From: Haemophilus parainfluenzae T3T1
GTDB lineage: Bacteria > Pseudomonadota > Gammaproteobacteria > Enterobacterales > Pasteurellaceae
Length of the DNA: 64,000 nt
Direction: 5' to 3'
NCBI RefSeq assembly: GCF_000210895.1
Contig: NC_015964.1
Span: 1,199,501-1,263,500, forward strand
The position numbers and the translations under genes were made by a program. Below are positions 7,694-15,719 of this stretch, in pieces; the stretch's first letter is position 1, and the number at the start of each line of letters is the position of its first letter. The notes under the pieces were generated by a model. That model ran no database searches and was not told where the DNA came from. It saw only the letters and a list, made by a program, of their open reading frames with translations.

Positions 7694-8917
7694 TTAATTG
7701 CAAATTGAAGCCTTAAATTGTCGAATGCGATCAGCTCTCGCTTTTCGCTCTTCTTCAGATTGCACTCGCATTGGTTTTATTGCGCTATCGGCTTTCACAT
7801 TATTAACTAAGCTAGTTTCATCATGTTGTGATAACCGATTTTTTGATGATAATGATTGTGCTTGTGTAGCCAAAAATTGTTCATACAAATACGGTTTAAA
7901 TTCACCACGGTGTGCACGTTGGATTAATGTCACTACATAGCCTTGTGGTTTTTTCACTTCACCTTTTATCACACGCTGTTCAAGCTCAAATAAAATCGCT
8001 TTACAGATTCCTAAATCAAGTCCACGCATTGCTTGCATAATTGCTGTTTTTTCCAATGATGAAAACTGAATATTAGTCGGCCAGTCAATTTCATCCGCAT
8101 TACCAGTACAGTACGTATTTATATAAATACTAGTACTTGTACTGTACTGTGAAAAACCTGAGTTCCCTTTTGGAACTAAGTCTGAAATCAATGATTTATC
8201 GTTGTTTTGGGCACTGAGTTCCCTTTTGGAACTCTGTTTGATTTTGCTGAGTTCCATTTTGGAACTAAGGTGATTTTTACTGAGTTCCCCTGTTTTTTCA
8301 CAGAGTTCCTTATTGGAACTTAGTAGGTTTTCTTGAATAAATGTTGATTCTTCTTGCTCTGAAATATCCATTTTTGGACGTTTTTGATAGTCTTGAAGGC
8401 GAGCTCGCATCCAGTCAATGTGAGAAATATAATGCCACTGAGTATTATCCGAGAGCAGGTTTTCTACAATATGGTTTGCTACACCTCGCACAAAGTTATC
8501 TCGATGCTGAATGGATTTTTCAAGGAGTGCGATGTAATCATGGTTTAATTGAATCGTATCAATGATTGGCATAGGTTCATCATGAAGGATGTAAAAATTA
8601 CCCAATACTTGACCTTGCTCATTACGTACAGTTTCACAAAGTGTTAGCCAACGAGTTAATCTAAGTAATAACAACGTTTGGCTAACTAGCTTACGCGAGA
8701 GTTCTGCTTCATCATAAGGTTTATCTGAAAGTAATTTTGCAAGCACTTCGTATGATGGGAACATGCCTGATTGAAATTCTCTTGCTTTGTATTTTATAAG
8801 TTGCCATGCCAATTTTGCTCTTGATGTTAAATAAGGATCAAATAGCAAACGGGTTGGAACTGTTTCATGCTGGTTGCCAAAAAAGAGCAACCCATGCTTT
8901 TGTAATTTTGTTTCCAT
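7694..8917 (-). CDS. STY4528-type ICE/pathogenicity-island replication protein
   Basis: This 407-residue protein matches the STY4528 replication protein family of SPI-7-like elements. The N-terminal half (GLLFFGNQHETVPTRLLFDP onward) is the conserved domain, with helical DNA-binding character. A low-complexity Ser/Lys/Glu linker (about residues 200-265) separates it from a C-terminal helical region. Gene order (DUF2857 upstream, TIGR03761 downstream) is typical. The linker's coding DNA holds a nested palindrome and four 17-nt palindromes (8104-8320) that look like replication-origin repeats. The linker therefore seems shaped by DNA-level needs. The initiator role is inferred from the family name and context. 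Confidence 0.8.
   Translation of the reverse strand: METKLQKHGLLFFGNQHETVPTRLLFDPYLTSRAKLAWQLIKYKAREFQSGMFPSYEVLAKLLSDKPYDEAELSRKLVSQTLLLLRLTRWLTLCETVRNEQGQVLGNFYILHDEPMPIIDTIQLNHDYIALLEKSIQHRDNFVRGVANHIVENLLSDNTQWHYISHIDWMRARLQDYQKRPKMDISEQEESTFIQENLLSSNKELCEKTGELSKNHLSSKMELSKIKQSSKRELSAQNNDKSLISDLVPKGNSGFSQYSTSTSIYINTYCTGNADEIDWPTNIQFSSLEKTAIMQAMRGLDLGICKAILFELEQRVIKGEVKKPQGYVVTLIQRAHRGEFKPYLYEQFLATQAQSLSSKNRLSQHDETSLVNNVKADSAIKPMRVQSEEERKARADRIRQFKASICN
8104..8149. repeat. Nested palindrome inside the STY4528 gene
   Basis: Outer arms CAGTACAGTAC (8104-8114) and GTACTGTACTG (8139-8149) are perfect inverted repeats. Between them is a perfect 16-bp AT-rich palindrome, GTATTTATATAAATAC (8115-8130). 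Such a nested AT-rich structure within a replication gene resembles an origin or initiator-binding site. Confidence 0.8.
8161..8320. repeat. Four 17-nt AGTTCC-N5-GGAACT palindromes plus a half site
   Basis: Palindromes lie at 8161-8177, 8217-8233, 8250-8266 and 8304-8320, with a half site AGTTCCCC at 8283. The central five bases are CTTTT, CTTTT, ATTTT and TTATT. They lie inside the STY4528 coding sequence. The copy at 8161 is read in a different frame (VPKGNS) from the copy at 8217 (SSKREL), so conservation is at DNA level. They may be iterons or operator sites for the encoded protein. Confidence 0.85.
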
Positions 8918-9020
8918 AATTTAATTCTCTCTGAGAATATTTCATTTTTATTGTTGCAATGTGCTTAAACATCTTTACAATAGCCAATGAACTTTCCCAA
9001 GTTCCTTACTAACGATATGA

Positions 9021-9061
9021 ATAACGCCCAACTTAACGTAACGCACTAGGTTGGGCGTTAT
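9021..9061. terminator. 12-bp inverted repeat, possible terminator after the DUF2857 gene
   Basis: ATAACGCCCAAC (9021-9032) pairs perfectly with GTTGGGCGTTAT (9050-9061) around a 17-nt loop. It begins a few bases after the DUF2857 stop. The T-run (TTTTTT) follows on the plus strand, not the minus, so for the ICE operon it is more likely an attenuator or RNA-stability element than a strong terminator. Confidence 0.55.
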
Positions 9062-9066
9062 GTTTT

Positions 9067-9618
9067 TTAAGCTGCATTCCAGCGGCTAACAAGTTTCCAG
9101 ATTTCAGTTAAATTAATACCGGTTTCTTCCGCAATTAAAATTAACAGCTCTAGTCCTTCTGTTGATTCAATTGTTTGAACATCACCTTTATGCTCTTGCC
9201 ATAAGTCCCAAATTAATTTTTCTTCCTCTTCGGTTGCAGCTGGCTTACGTCCCATTGGTTCTTGTTTTCCAAGTAGGCTACGACGAGCAGATACTTTTGA
9301 AGTGGTTAAGCCGAAGTAGGAATTGAGCATTTGGATGGATGCACCTAACATTAATGCGCGATCAATAAGGCGACGTTCTTGTGACGACATGCGTACTCGA
9401 GCCACTAATCGCCAAAATGCATCGTGATTAATTTCAACTTTGGCAAAGGGAGCTTTGGTGTTAGCCAGTTCATAAACTTCCTCTGTGCTGAGTTTTTCAA
9501 TTTCTTGCAATTCTTGTTTTGAGAAACCATAGTTCCGGCAAACATTGATATTGCCTTCTTGTAAATTAACCAAAATCTCATTCAATACCACTTGGTTTAA
9601 ATTGCTGAACATGCTCAT
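9067..9618 (-). CDS. DUF2857 family ICE protein
   Basis: This 183-residue, largely helical protein fits the DUF2857 family, found between parB and the STY4528 gene in ICEHin1056/SPI-7-type elements. A segment around ASIQMLNSYFGLTTSKVSARR looks like a helix-turn-helix (seen here, not verified), which suggests DNA binding. Its ATG overlaps the parB stop (TAATG), showing translational coupling. No function has been established for the family. Confidence 0.8.
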   Translation of the reverse strand: MSMFSNLNQVVLNEILVNLQEGNINVCRNYGFSKQELQEIEKLSTEEVYELANTKAPFAKVEINHDAFWRLVARVRMSSQERRLIDRALMLGASIQMLNSYFGLTTSKVSARRSLLGKQEPMGRKPAATEEEEKLIWDLWQEHKGDVQTIESTEGLELLILIAEETGINLTEIWKLVSRWNAA

Positions 9619-11318
9619 TATGCATCTCCTTCTGAACGAATATAGCGAACGAGGCGAATTAAACGGAATAATTTAACTAGCGTGGTATCATCAATTTCTT
9701 GAGTATTGAGTAAATATTCCGGTAATAAGGTGAAAGATGTCTGTGGGTGCACATCTGTTTGTAATAAATTTAAGAAGTCATAACACATCTGTGCTACACC
9801 GCTCACATCTTTATCTAATGGTTTTACGCGGTAAGTGTAATCAACAGGCTCTTTTACTACATGTTCAATGTAGTCAGTTAATCCAACACTTTCCGCAATA
9901 TCGAGTGCTAGTGAATAAGCTTCTACTTTATGCTGACGACCAGGATAAATTTTCCAAATATCATCAACTGGTTGACGGCCTACGCAAGCAAAGCCTAATC
10001 CATTTTCTTCTGCACGTTGTTGGCGTTGCTCCTGAATGCTCATGCCTGGAGTAATACCAAATTGTTGAGTTAAATTTTTAGCAAAATCAAAAGAAAGGCC
10101 ATCTGAACTAGCATTAGTTTCATTAAACTCTTCATTTTCTGTTTTATCATCTGCTTCATTCTCAAATGAAGGAGAGATTTCAACACTTGCTTGCTTTAAT
10201 ACTGGCGCAGGTATTGATTTTTTTTCAGGGGTAGTCATTTTTGGAGTATTGACTACGCTAGGTTGAGATAATGTGTCTAATGCGGTTTCTTGTGGCTGTG
10301 GCGTATTAAACGCTTGAACATCTTGGATGCTTTCTTGTACGCTTTGTTGTATTTCGTGTTGTTTTTGCGCCATTTTCTTGAATTTTTGCTCATCGAGATC
10401 AATTTCAAGGTAAAGGACTTCATAACTAACACGATCGCCTAACATGGATGACATTTCATCAATGAGATGGTCTTGGAATACTTTGATATGAAACGATTGG
10501 TCATCATTACAACGAGCTAGGCTGTGTCCCCAAATTTCATCAAAGGACACTTCCAATTCAAATTGATAATTTTGCCAAATGGCTAAGGCGTTATTACGAA
10601 TCGCAAGCAATTTATCAATTGGCGCATTACCTAAACCGTTAAAAAGTACATCCGGGATATAAGGATAAAGATACTCAATGCAACGTCCCATCTTCGCAAT
10701 CATTGAAAATTGAATGATATACCCATCTTTTTCTAACTCACTTGAAAGCTCGCGAGCAGAAAGGGATTTTCCTAACTTTTTCTCGTAGTATTCTTTGGCT
10801 TGCTGAATACCTAAGGCTTTCTCAATAAAGGTTAAGTCTGCACGGGTATCATTTTCAATTAAATGACCAATAAGCAAATCTAATTCCGCTTCTACACTAT
10901 CAGCACTTTCACCTTTCCAGGGTTTATATAAGCATTCAATAGACCAAAAACGTTGATCTTGAGTCTCTGTAAATAGTTCTTTTAATGCTTGAATACGAGT
11001 ATTCCCACCGTCAGCAATGATATAGAAAGGTTCACCAGGTCGTTGAGTGATATTTGGTTTATGATCAAGACCACGACGACGAATTGACTCTTTAATCATT
11101 TCAAAGTTAGGATTACGTGTCTTACGAGGGTTGTGTTCATAAGGGCGTAATTTATCTAACGTAACGGTAATGTATTTAGATTGCGCAGGATAATGTGTTG
11201 CTGTTGTTGTTTGATAAGCAGCAGACTGATTATTAATAGGTTGAACATTTAATCCTTTCGCAATCGCGTCTAATTGACTTTGTTGTTTTTTATTTTTAGC
11301 AATAAATGGATTATTCAT
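9618..11318 (-). CDS. parB: ParB family partition/nuclease protein of the ICE
   Basis: The 566-residue protein has a ParB/Srx-type domain at about residues 50-130 (LRPYEHNPRKTRN, then ADGGNTRIQALKEL, with GGNTR at 104-108). This is followed by a KorB-like helical region, a long Gln/Pro/Glu-rich linker (about 320-400) and a distinct C-terminal domain. This long form is the PFGI-1-class ICE ParB. With ParA it probably keeps the excised circle stable in dividing cells. The start overlaps the end of the dnaB-type gene by 8 bp. The C-terminal domain has no function I can assign. Confidence 0.9.
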   Translation of the reverse strand: MNNPFIAKNKKQQSQLDAIAKGLNVQPINNQSAAYQTTTATHYPAQSKYITVTLDKLRPYEHNPRKTRNPNFEMIKESIRRRGLDHKPNITQRPGEPFYIIADGGNTRIQALKELFTETQDQRFWSIECLYKPWKGESADSVEAELDLLIGHLIENDTRADLTFIEKALGIQQAKEYYEKKLGKSLSARELSSELEKDGYIIQFSMIAKMGRCIEYLYPYIPDVLFNGLGNAPIDKLLAIRNNALAIWQNYQFELEVSFDEIWGHSLARCNDDQSFHIKVFQDHLIDEMSSMLGDRVSYEVLYLEIDLDEQKFKKMAQKQHEIQQSVQESIQDVQAFNTPQPQETALDTLSQPSVVNTPKMTTPEKKSIPAPVLKQASVEISPSFENEADDKTENEEFNETNASSDGLSFDFAKNLTQQFGITPGMSIQEQRQQRAEENGLGFACVGRQPVDDIWKIYPGRQHKVEAYSLALDIAESVGLTDYIEHVVKEPVDYTYRVKPLDKDVSGVAQMCYDFLNLLQTDVHPQTSFTLLPEYLLNTQEIDDTTLVKLFRLIRLVRYIRSEGDA

Positions 11319-12666
11319 AATATCTATCCTGTGTCGTTAAATTCTCAAAAATGCTGTATTGACCTTGAAACAGTGTTTTTACTGTGGCTAACGGGCCATT
11401 ACGCTGTTTACCAATGATGATTTCCGCAATGCCTTTATCTTCTGTGTCAGGGTTATAAATTTCATCTCTATAAAGATGAATGATGACATCAGCATCTTGT
11501 TCAAGAGAGCCGGAGTCACGTAAGTCGGCATTGATTGGACGCTTATTAGCTCGATTTTCTAAACTTCGGTTTAGTTGAGATAATGCATAAATTGGGCATC
11601 CAGTTTCTTTGGCTAATTTCTTTAAATCATTGGATATTTCGGCAAGTTCTAAATTGCGATTTTCAGTTTTACTTCCGGTTCTCATTAGTTGGATGTAATC
11701 AATGAAAATCGCTTTAGGTTTGCCGTATAGACGAGTGTTTTTACGTACTTTGGCGCGTAAACAATGAGGTGTTAAAGAAGCTTCATCATCAATTAACAAA
11801 CGACCTTTCCAGTCTTTTTTAATTGTCCCCATTGCATTAGCAAGGCGAGTCCATTCTTCCTCTTCAAGCTCAGTCGCTTGACGAATAGATTGCAAGCTGA
11901 CGCGAGAGCGCATTGCCATAAAACGTTCTAATAGTTGATCAGCTGGCATTTCTTGACTGTAAAATTGGATAGGGCTGTCTGGAAATTTATCTAACGTACT
12001 TGCGGCAATCGTTTGTGCAAAGGTTGTTTTACCCATTGCTGGACGAGCTGCAATAATGATAAGTTCTCCTGGTTGACCGCCTGTTGTTGCTCTATCTAAT
12101 TCAATAATGCCTGTTGGTGTTCCACTAACTGGATCGGCATTAATAGAGGACGTTTCCATGCGAGAAAGGATTCGCTCGAAACTTGCATTAAGATCAGCAA
12201 CACCATCCGTCTCTTGTTCGATGACAATATTGGTATATTGCTTATCAACACTTTCCTCAAAAGAAGTTAATTCAATTTCATCTTTTGAAGATTGCATTTC
12301 AGTTACAATAAACTGGCCCAGGGTCAAAAAACGACGTTGTTTGCTATAACGAGAAATAATCTCAGCATAGGCAGTGATATTTGATGCAGAAGGAGTATTG
12401 TGAATAACTTCTGCTAGATATGCTAATCCCCCTATCTGCTCAATCAGTTTTTTATCTTTGAAATACTGCTCCAAAGTTAAAATATCAGCGGGTTTTCCTT
12501 GTGTTAATAGATGGCTAACACCTTCAAACAATACTTTATGAGCTGAGACATAAAAATCATCAGAGCGCAGTAAAGTTGCGATCTCATCAAATTTGTCATT
12601 ATCAATAATGAGAGCACCAATGACCGCACTTTCCGCTTCAATAGAAGCAATAAGTTTATCAGTCAT
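11311..12666 (-). CDS. dnaB: DnaB-type replicative helicase (ICE)
   Basis: The 451-residue helicase is DnaB-like throughout. The N-terminal domain (about 1-105: ESAVIGALI..., LAYLAEVIHNTPSASNI) is followed by a RecA-like motor with Walker A ARPAMGKTT (207-215), Walker B IFIDYIQLM, and RDSGSLEQDADVII near the C-terminus. It would unwind ICE DNA during its own replication and is distinct from the chromosomal dnaB. AAGGAAGG inside the end of parA serves as ribosome site. An uptake core lies at 12623. Its presence beside parA and parB is characteristic of this ICE family. Confidence 0.95.
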   Translation of the reverse strand: MTDKLIASIEAESAVIGALIIDNDKFDEIATLLRSDDFYVSAHKVLFEGVSHLLTQGKPADILTLEQYFKDKKLIEQIGGLAYLAEVIHNTPSASNITAYAEIISRYSKQRRFLTLGQFIVTEMQSSKDEIELTSFEESVDKQYTNIVIEQETDGVADLNASFERILSRMETSSINADPVSGTPTGIIELDRATTGGQPGELIIIAARPAMGKTTFAQTIAASTLDKFPDSPIQFYSQEMPADQLLERFMAMRSRVSLQSIRQATELEEEEWTRLANAMGTIKKDWKGRLLIDDEASLTPHCLRAKVRKNTRLYGKPKAIFIDYIQLMRTGSKTENRNLELAEISNDLKKLAKETGCPIYALSQLNRSLENRANKRPINADLRDSGSLEQDADVIIHLYRDEIYNPDTEDKGIAEIIIGKQRNGPLATVKTLFQGQYSIFENLTTQDRYYE

Positions 12667-12667
12667 A

Positions 12668-13504
12668 TTAGCCTTCCTTTTTCATTGGTTTATCAAAAAG
12701 TGTTTTAAATTGAGGGAGTAACAAGCAACACAGTTCTTTGATAACAGGATATTCAGCTTGGCTATGGCGATAAACTGGCAATGAATAAGTTGCAGCTTCT
12801 CTATATGCCACATGCGCAGGGATTGAAAAATCAAGGAAGGTTTTGCTTTCATCAAAATTGGTTTCAAAGAGTACGTGTAATTGATTGAGTACAAATTTCA
12901 CGTCATTAGTATTATCAACGCAATTTGCGATAGCTTTGAGAGGTGGTAATTTGAAGCCAAATGATTCAAAGGTTTCTAAATCTTGATACATTCCGATAGT
13001 TCCACGGATAAATTCTTTCGCAGAAAGAATGTGTGGAAGAATAGGGCAGAATAGGATGTCAGCTGCTAAGACAGACATATCGACAGTAATGTCTCTAGTA
13101 CCTCGAGTATCAACCACAATAACATCATAATTATCAATGTTTTTAATTAAGTGACTAAATCGAATTGCACCATCAGGGGCATTACGTAGAGTTTGACTTA
13201 CATTGTTTGATGGGTCATTTGATTGAATTAAATCCAAATTTGGAATGGATGTTTTTGAAATGATATGGGAAGGTTCAATATCACGACGGGTTAAAAACTC
13301 ATAAATACCACCGGGAGCTTCTTCAGTTAAAGCATAATAAGAGCTTAAGGTTGGTTGAGTATCAGTATCAATAAGAAGAGTTCTTAAACCGTGGTCAGCG
13401 CAGAACGCCCCAATATTGGCAGCATTTGTACTTTTTGCAGAACCGCCTTTAGTACAAGCGACAGTAATAATATAAGGTTTTTTAGAAATAGAAGAGAAGT
13501 CCAT
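12668..13504 (-). CDS. parA: ParA/Soj family ATPase (ICE partition)
   Basis: This 278-residue P-loop protein has a deviant Walker A KGGSAKST (residues 19-26), an AANIGAFCADHGLRTLLIDTD stretch typical of ParA/Soj, and a Walker B-like VIVVDTRG. In ICEs of this kind it stabilises the element together with ParB. It is the first gene of the ICE, 75 bp from the tRNA-Leu 3' end and in the same orientation. TGAGG precedes the ATG. Because the gap to the tRNA is so short, its promoter is either in that gap or it is read through from the tRNA. Confidence 0.93.
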   Translation of the reverse strand: MDFSSISKKPYIITVACTKGGSAKSTNAANIGAFCADHGLRTLLIDTDTQPTLSSYYALTEEAPGGIYEFLTRRDIEPSHIISKTSIPNLDLIQSNDPSNNVSQTLRNAPDGAIRFSHLIKNIDNYDVIVVDTRGTRDITVDMSVLAADILFCPILPHILSAKEFIRGTIGMYQDLETFESFGFKLPPLKAIANCVDNTNDVKFVLNQLHVLFETNFDESKTFLDFSIPAHVAYREAATYSLPVYRHSQAEYPVIKELCCLLLPQFKTLFDKPMKKEG

Positions 13505-13579
13505 AATTCCTCACCTAACGATAATTAAAAATTAAAGTTAAGTATTGGACTAGGTACTGATTATTGGTTTGGAATTAGA

Positions 13580-13602
13580 TGGTGCCCGAAGCCAGACTTG
13601 AA
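13580..13602 (-). other. Probable ICE attachment site at the tRNA-Leu 3' end
   Basis: The ICE gene block ends at the 3' end of a complete tRNA-Leu gene (CCA at 13580-13582). Tyrosine integrases of ICEHin1056-type elements recombine in the 3' part of tRNA-Leu, so this end of the gene should be the att core, recreated by the element. The second copy is outside the window, so the exact core cannot be delimited. Confidence 0.6.
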
Positions 13603-13666
13603 CTGGCACGCCTCGAAAGGCGAGGGATTTTAAATCCCTTGTGTCTACCGATTCCACCACTCGGGC
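13580..13666 (-). tRNA. tRNA-Leu(UAA)
   Basis: The 87-nt class II tRNA has an acceptor starting GCCCGAG and a variable arm. The anticodon stem AGGGA/TCCCT carries loop TTTAAAA, so the anticodon is UAA. The 3' CCA is encoded. It is first on the left of a Leu-Cys-Gly cluster on the minus strand and is the ICE integration target. Confidence 0.97.
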
Positions 13667-13694
13667 ATCGAGTGATTAACTAACTGCGTGGTTA

Positions 13695-13768
13695 TGGAGG
13701 CGTGTCCCGGAGTCGAACCGAGCTACATGGATTTGCAATCCAGTGCATAACCGCTTTGCTAACACGCC
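13695..13768 (-). tRNA. tRNA-Cys(GCA)
   Basis: The 74-nt tRNA has acceptor GGCGTG paired with CACGCC, anticodon GCA in the loop TTGCAAA, and an encoded CCA. It is the middle gene of the three-tRNA cluster. Confidence 0.97.
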
Positions 13769-13775
13769 GTTAGTT

Positions 13776-13851
<76 letters not shown>

Positions 13852-14106
13852 ATACGCTGTTAGTGCGGTGCATTTTACGGGAATTTGAAATTCTGTCAAT
13901 CGAAGATCTTAAAAAAAAATTCAAATGTTGAAAAAATCTTCGTTTCGGTTGAAATTACAGCAAAATTTGGCACAAGAATATAATTTTCACAGAGTTTTCA
14001 ATTTCTACTTTTATCGTGAGTGGCTTTATGACAAAATTGGAGCGTTTTGCTCGCCATTAAATAAAGAAAAGTGCGGTCAAGTTTTTGCATGTTTTAGAGG
14101 TAAATT

Positions 14107-15216
14107 ATGACACAACAATATTCTATCGATACATTATTAGCCCAAGCGGGGAATCGCAGTGATGAGCGCACAGGTGCGGTTTCAACGCCAATTTATCTTT
14201 CAACAGCTTATGGCCATCATGGGATTGGTGAAAGTACGGGCTTTGATTATACCCGCACGAAAAACCCAACGCGTAGTGTTTTGGAAGATACAGTTGCAAA
14301 ATTAGAGAATGGTGATCGTGGTTTTGCTTTTGCTTCTGGTATGGCGGCAATTCAAGTGCTGATGAATTTATTTAAAGGTCCAGATGAATGGATTGTATCA
14401 AGTGATGTATATGGTGGAACTTATCGTTTATTGGATTTTGCCTATAAAAATAACAACAGCGTAAAACCCATTTATGTGAATACCGCTTCTTTAGCTGAAA
14501 TTGAAGCTGCGATTACAGTGAATACAAAAGCGATTTTTATTGAAACCCCATCAAATCCATTAATGGAAGAGTGTGATGTTGCAGAAATTGCGAAATTAGC
14601 GAAAAAACACAATTTATTAATGATTGTGGATAATACCTTCTTAACTCCTGTGCTATCTCGTCCATTAGATTTAGGGGCAGATATTGTAATCCATAGTGGC
14701 ACGAAATATATTGCAGGTCATAATGATAGTTTAGTTGGCTTGATTATTGCAAAAGGACAAGAGCTTTGTGATCGTATCGCCTATATTCAAAATGGCGCAG
14801 GTGCCGTACTTTCGCCGTTTGATTCCTGGTTAACCGTGCGTGGAATGAAAACCCTTTCATTACGGATGAAACGCCATCAAGATAATGCGAAGGAGATTGC
14901 AGAATTTTTACGCGAACAGCCACAAATTGATAGTGTGTTATATCCAAACAAAGGCGGTATGCTGTCTTTCCGTTTGAAAGATGAAAATTGGGTCAATACG
15001 TTCTTAAAATCAATCAAGTTGATTACCTTTGCAGAAAGCTTAGGGGGAACAGAAAGCTTTATTACTTATCCAGCAACCCAAACCCATATGGATATTCCAG
15101 AAGCAGAACGCGTCGCTCGTGGTATTACAAACACATTATTGCGTTTTTCTGTTGGTTTAGAAGATGTAGAAGACATCAAAGCCGATTTATTACAGGCATT
15201 TGCACAACTTAAATAA
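14107..15216 (+). CDS. metB: Cystathionine gamma-synthase
   Basis: This PLP enzyme of the trans-sulfuration family, 369 residues, joins an activated homoserine (succinyl or acetyl) with cysteine to make cystathionine in methionine synthesis. It shows the family's YTRTKNPTRSVLE, ASGMAAI, and the PLP lysine Lys200 in HSGTKYIAGHND. Late residues ESFITYPATQTH fit MetB-type enzymes. It starts after AGAGGTAAATT. The preceding 255 bp after tRNA-Gly hold one uptake core but no gene I can support. Cystathionine beta-lyase is the main alternative within the family; overall similarity favours MetB. Confidence 0.9.
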   Translation: MTQQYSIDTLLAQAGNRSDERTGAVSTPIYLSTAYGHHGIGESTGFDYTRTKNPTRSVLEDTVAKLENGDRGFAFASGMAAIQVLMNLFKGPDEWIVSSDVYGGTYRLLDFAYKNNNSVKPIYVNTASLAEIEAAITVNTKAIFIETPSNPLMEECDVAEIAKLAKKHNLLMIVDNTFLTPVLSRPLDLGADIVIHSGTKYIAGHNDSLVGLIIAKGQELCDRIAYIQNGAGAVLSPFDSWLTVRGMKTLSLRMKRHQDNAKEIAEFLREQPQIDSVLYPNKGGMLSFRLKDENWVNTFLKSIKLITFAESLGGTESFITYPATQTHMDIPEAERVARGITNTLLRFSVGLEDVEDIKADLLQAFAQLK

Positions 15217-15333
15217 TTAGTTTTTATCAATCGGACTAATCTGTGCAATTCAATATGCCTTGTGCTATTATGCATAACATCAATTAACGCTAGGTGTTGA
15301 TTTGTCAGCACCTTATTAAATAAGGAAACAAAA

Positions 15334-15657
15334 ATGAGCGAAGTATTACATATTAATGATGCAGATTTTGAAACTGCGGTTGTGCAATCAGATATCCCTG
15401 TATTAGTGGATTTCTGGGCACCTTGGTGTGGCCCTTGCAAAATGATTGCGCCAATTTTAGATGAAATCGCACCTGAATTCGCAGGTAAAGCAAAAATCGT
15501 TAAAATCAACGTAGATGACAACCAATTAGTGGCAGGTCAATTTGGTGTACGTAGTATCCCAACTTTACTACTTTTCAAAAATGGCCAACTTGTTGCAACA
15601 CAAGTGGGTGCGTTACCAAAAAATCAATTAGCAGCGTTTATTAATCAACACCTATAA
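15334..15657 (+). CDS. trxA: Thioredoxin 1
   Basis: The 107-residue thioredoxin has the active site WCGPC (residues 31-35) within [13 protein letters not shown], and the cis-proline loop in [11 protein letters not shown]. It reduces disulfides of cytoplasmic proteins such as ribonucleotide reductase. The start follows AAGGAAAC. It stands 117 bp after metB and ends at a bidirectional uptake-sequence terminator shared with the convergent ligase gene. Confidence 0.97.
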   Translation: MSEVLHINDADFETAVVQSDIPVLVDFWAPWCGPCKMIAPILDEIAPEFAGKAKIVKINVDDNQLVAGQFGVRSIPTLLLFKNGQLVATQVGALPKNQLAAFINQHL

Positions 15658-15674
15658 TTGAGTTATCAAATATA

Positions 15675-15719
15675 AAGAGCGGTCAAAAATAGCGATGTTT
15701 TTGACCGCTCTTATTTTTT
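15675..15719. terminator. Bidirectional terminator between trxA and the ligase gene
   Basis: AAGAGCGGTCAAAAA (15675-15689) pairs with TTTTTGACCGCTCTT (15698-15712) and is followed by a T-rich run on the plus strand; the minus strand likewise has A/T flanks. It is an inverted pair of a GAGCGGTC variant of the uptake sequence. Confidence 0.9.

Larger units (their letters stand above)
1..13582 (-). mobile_element. Integrative conjugative element (ICEHin1056-like), parA-proximal end, partial
   Basis: This is a continuous minus-strand block with the order parA, dnaB, parB, DUF2857, STY4528, TIGR03761, DUF3158, ssb and topB, which is the replication/maintenance module of the ICEHin1056, PFGI-1 and SPI-7 family. 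It stops exactly at the 3' end of tRNA-Leu(UAA), the known type of insertion site for ICEHin1056. Cargo lies between ssb and topB and beyond topB. No integrase, relaxase or type IV secretion gene is in the window, so the rest must lie below position 1. At least four Hin-type uptake cores (1488, 1917, 6260, 12623) occur inside it, suggesting long residence in Haemophilus-like hosts. Confidence 0.9.

Noticed and set aside
9021-9068. Strong terminator splitting the ICE operon after DUF2857
   Set aside because: The T-run is on the plus strand, whereas transcription here is minus; kept only as a possible attenuator.
1-13582. Prophage
   Set aside because: There are no structural, lysis or packaging genes; the gene order is that of an ICE replication module.
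13925-14110. 61-residue frame upstream of metB
   Set aside because: It has no ribosome site, a low-complexity aromatic composition, and runs into the metB start.
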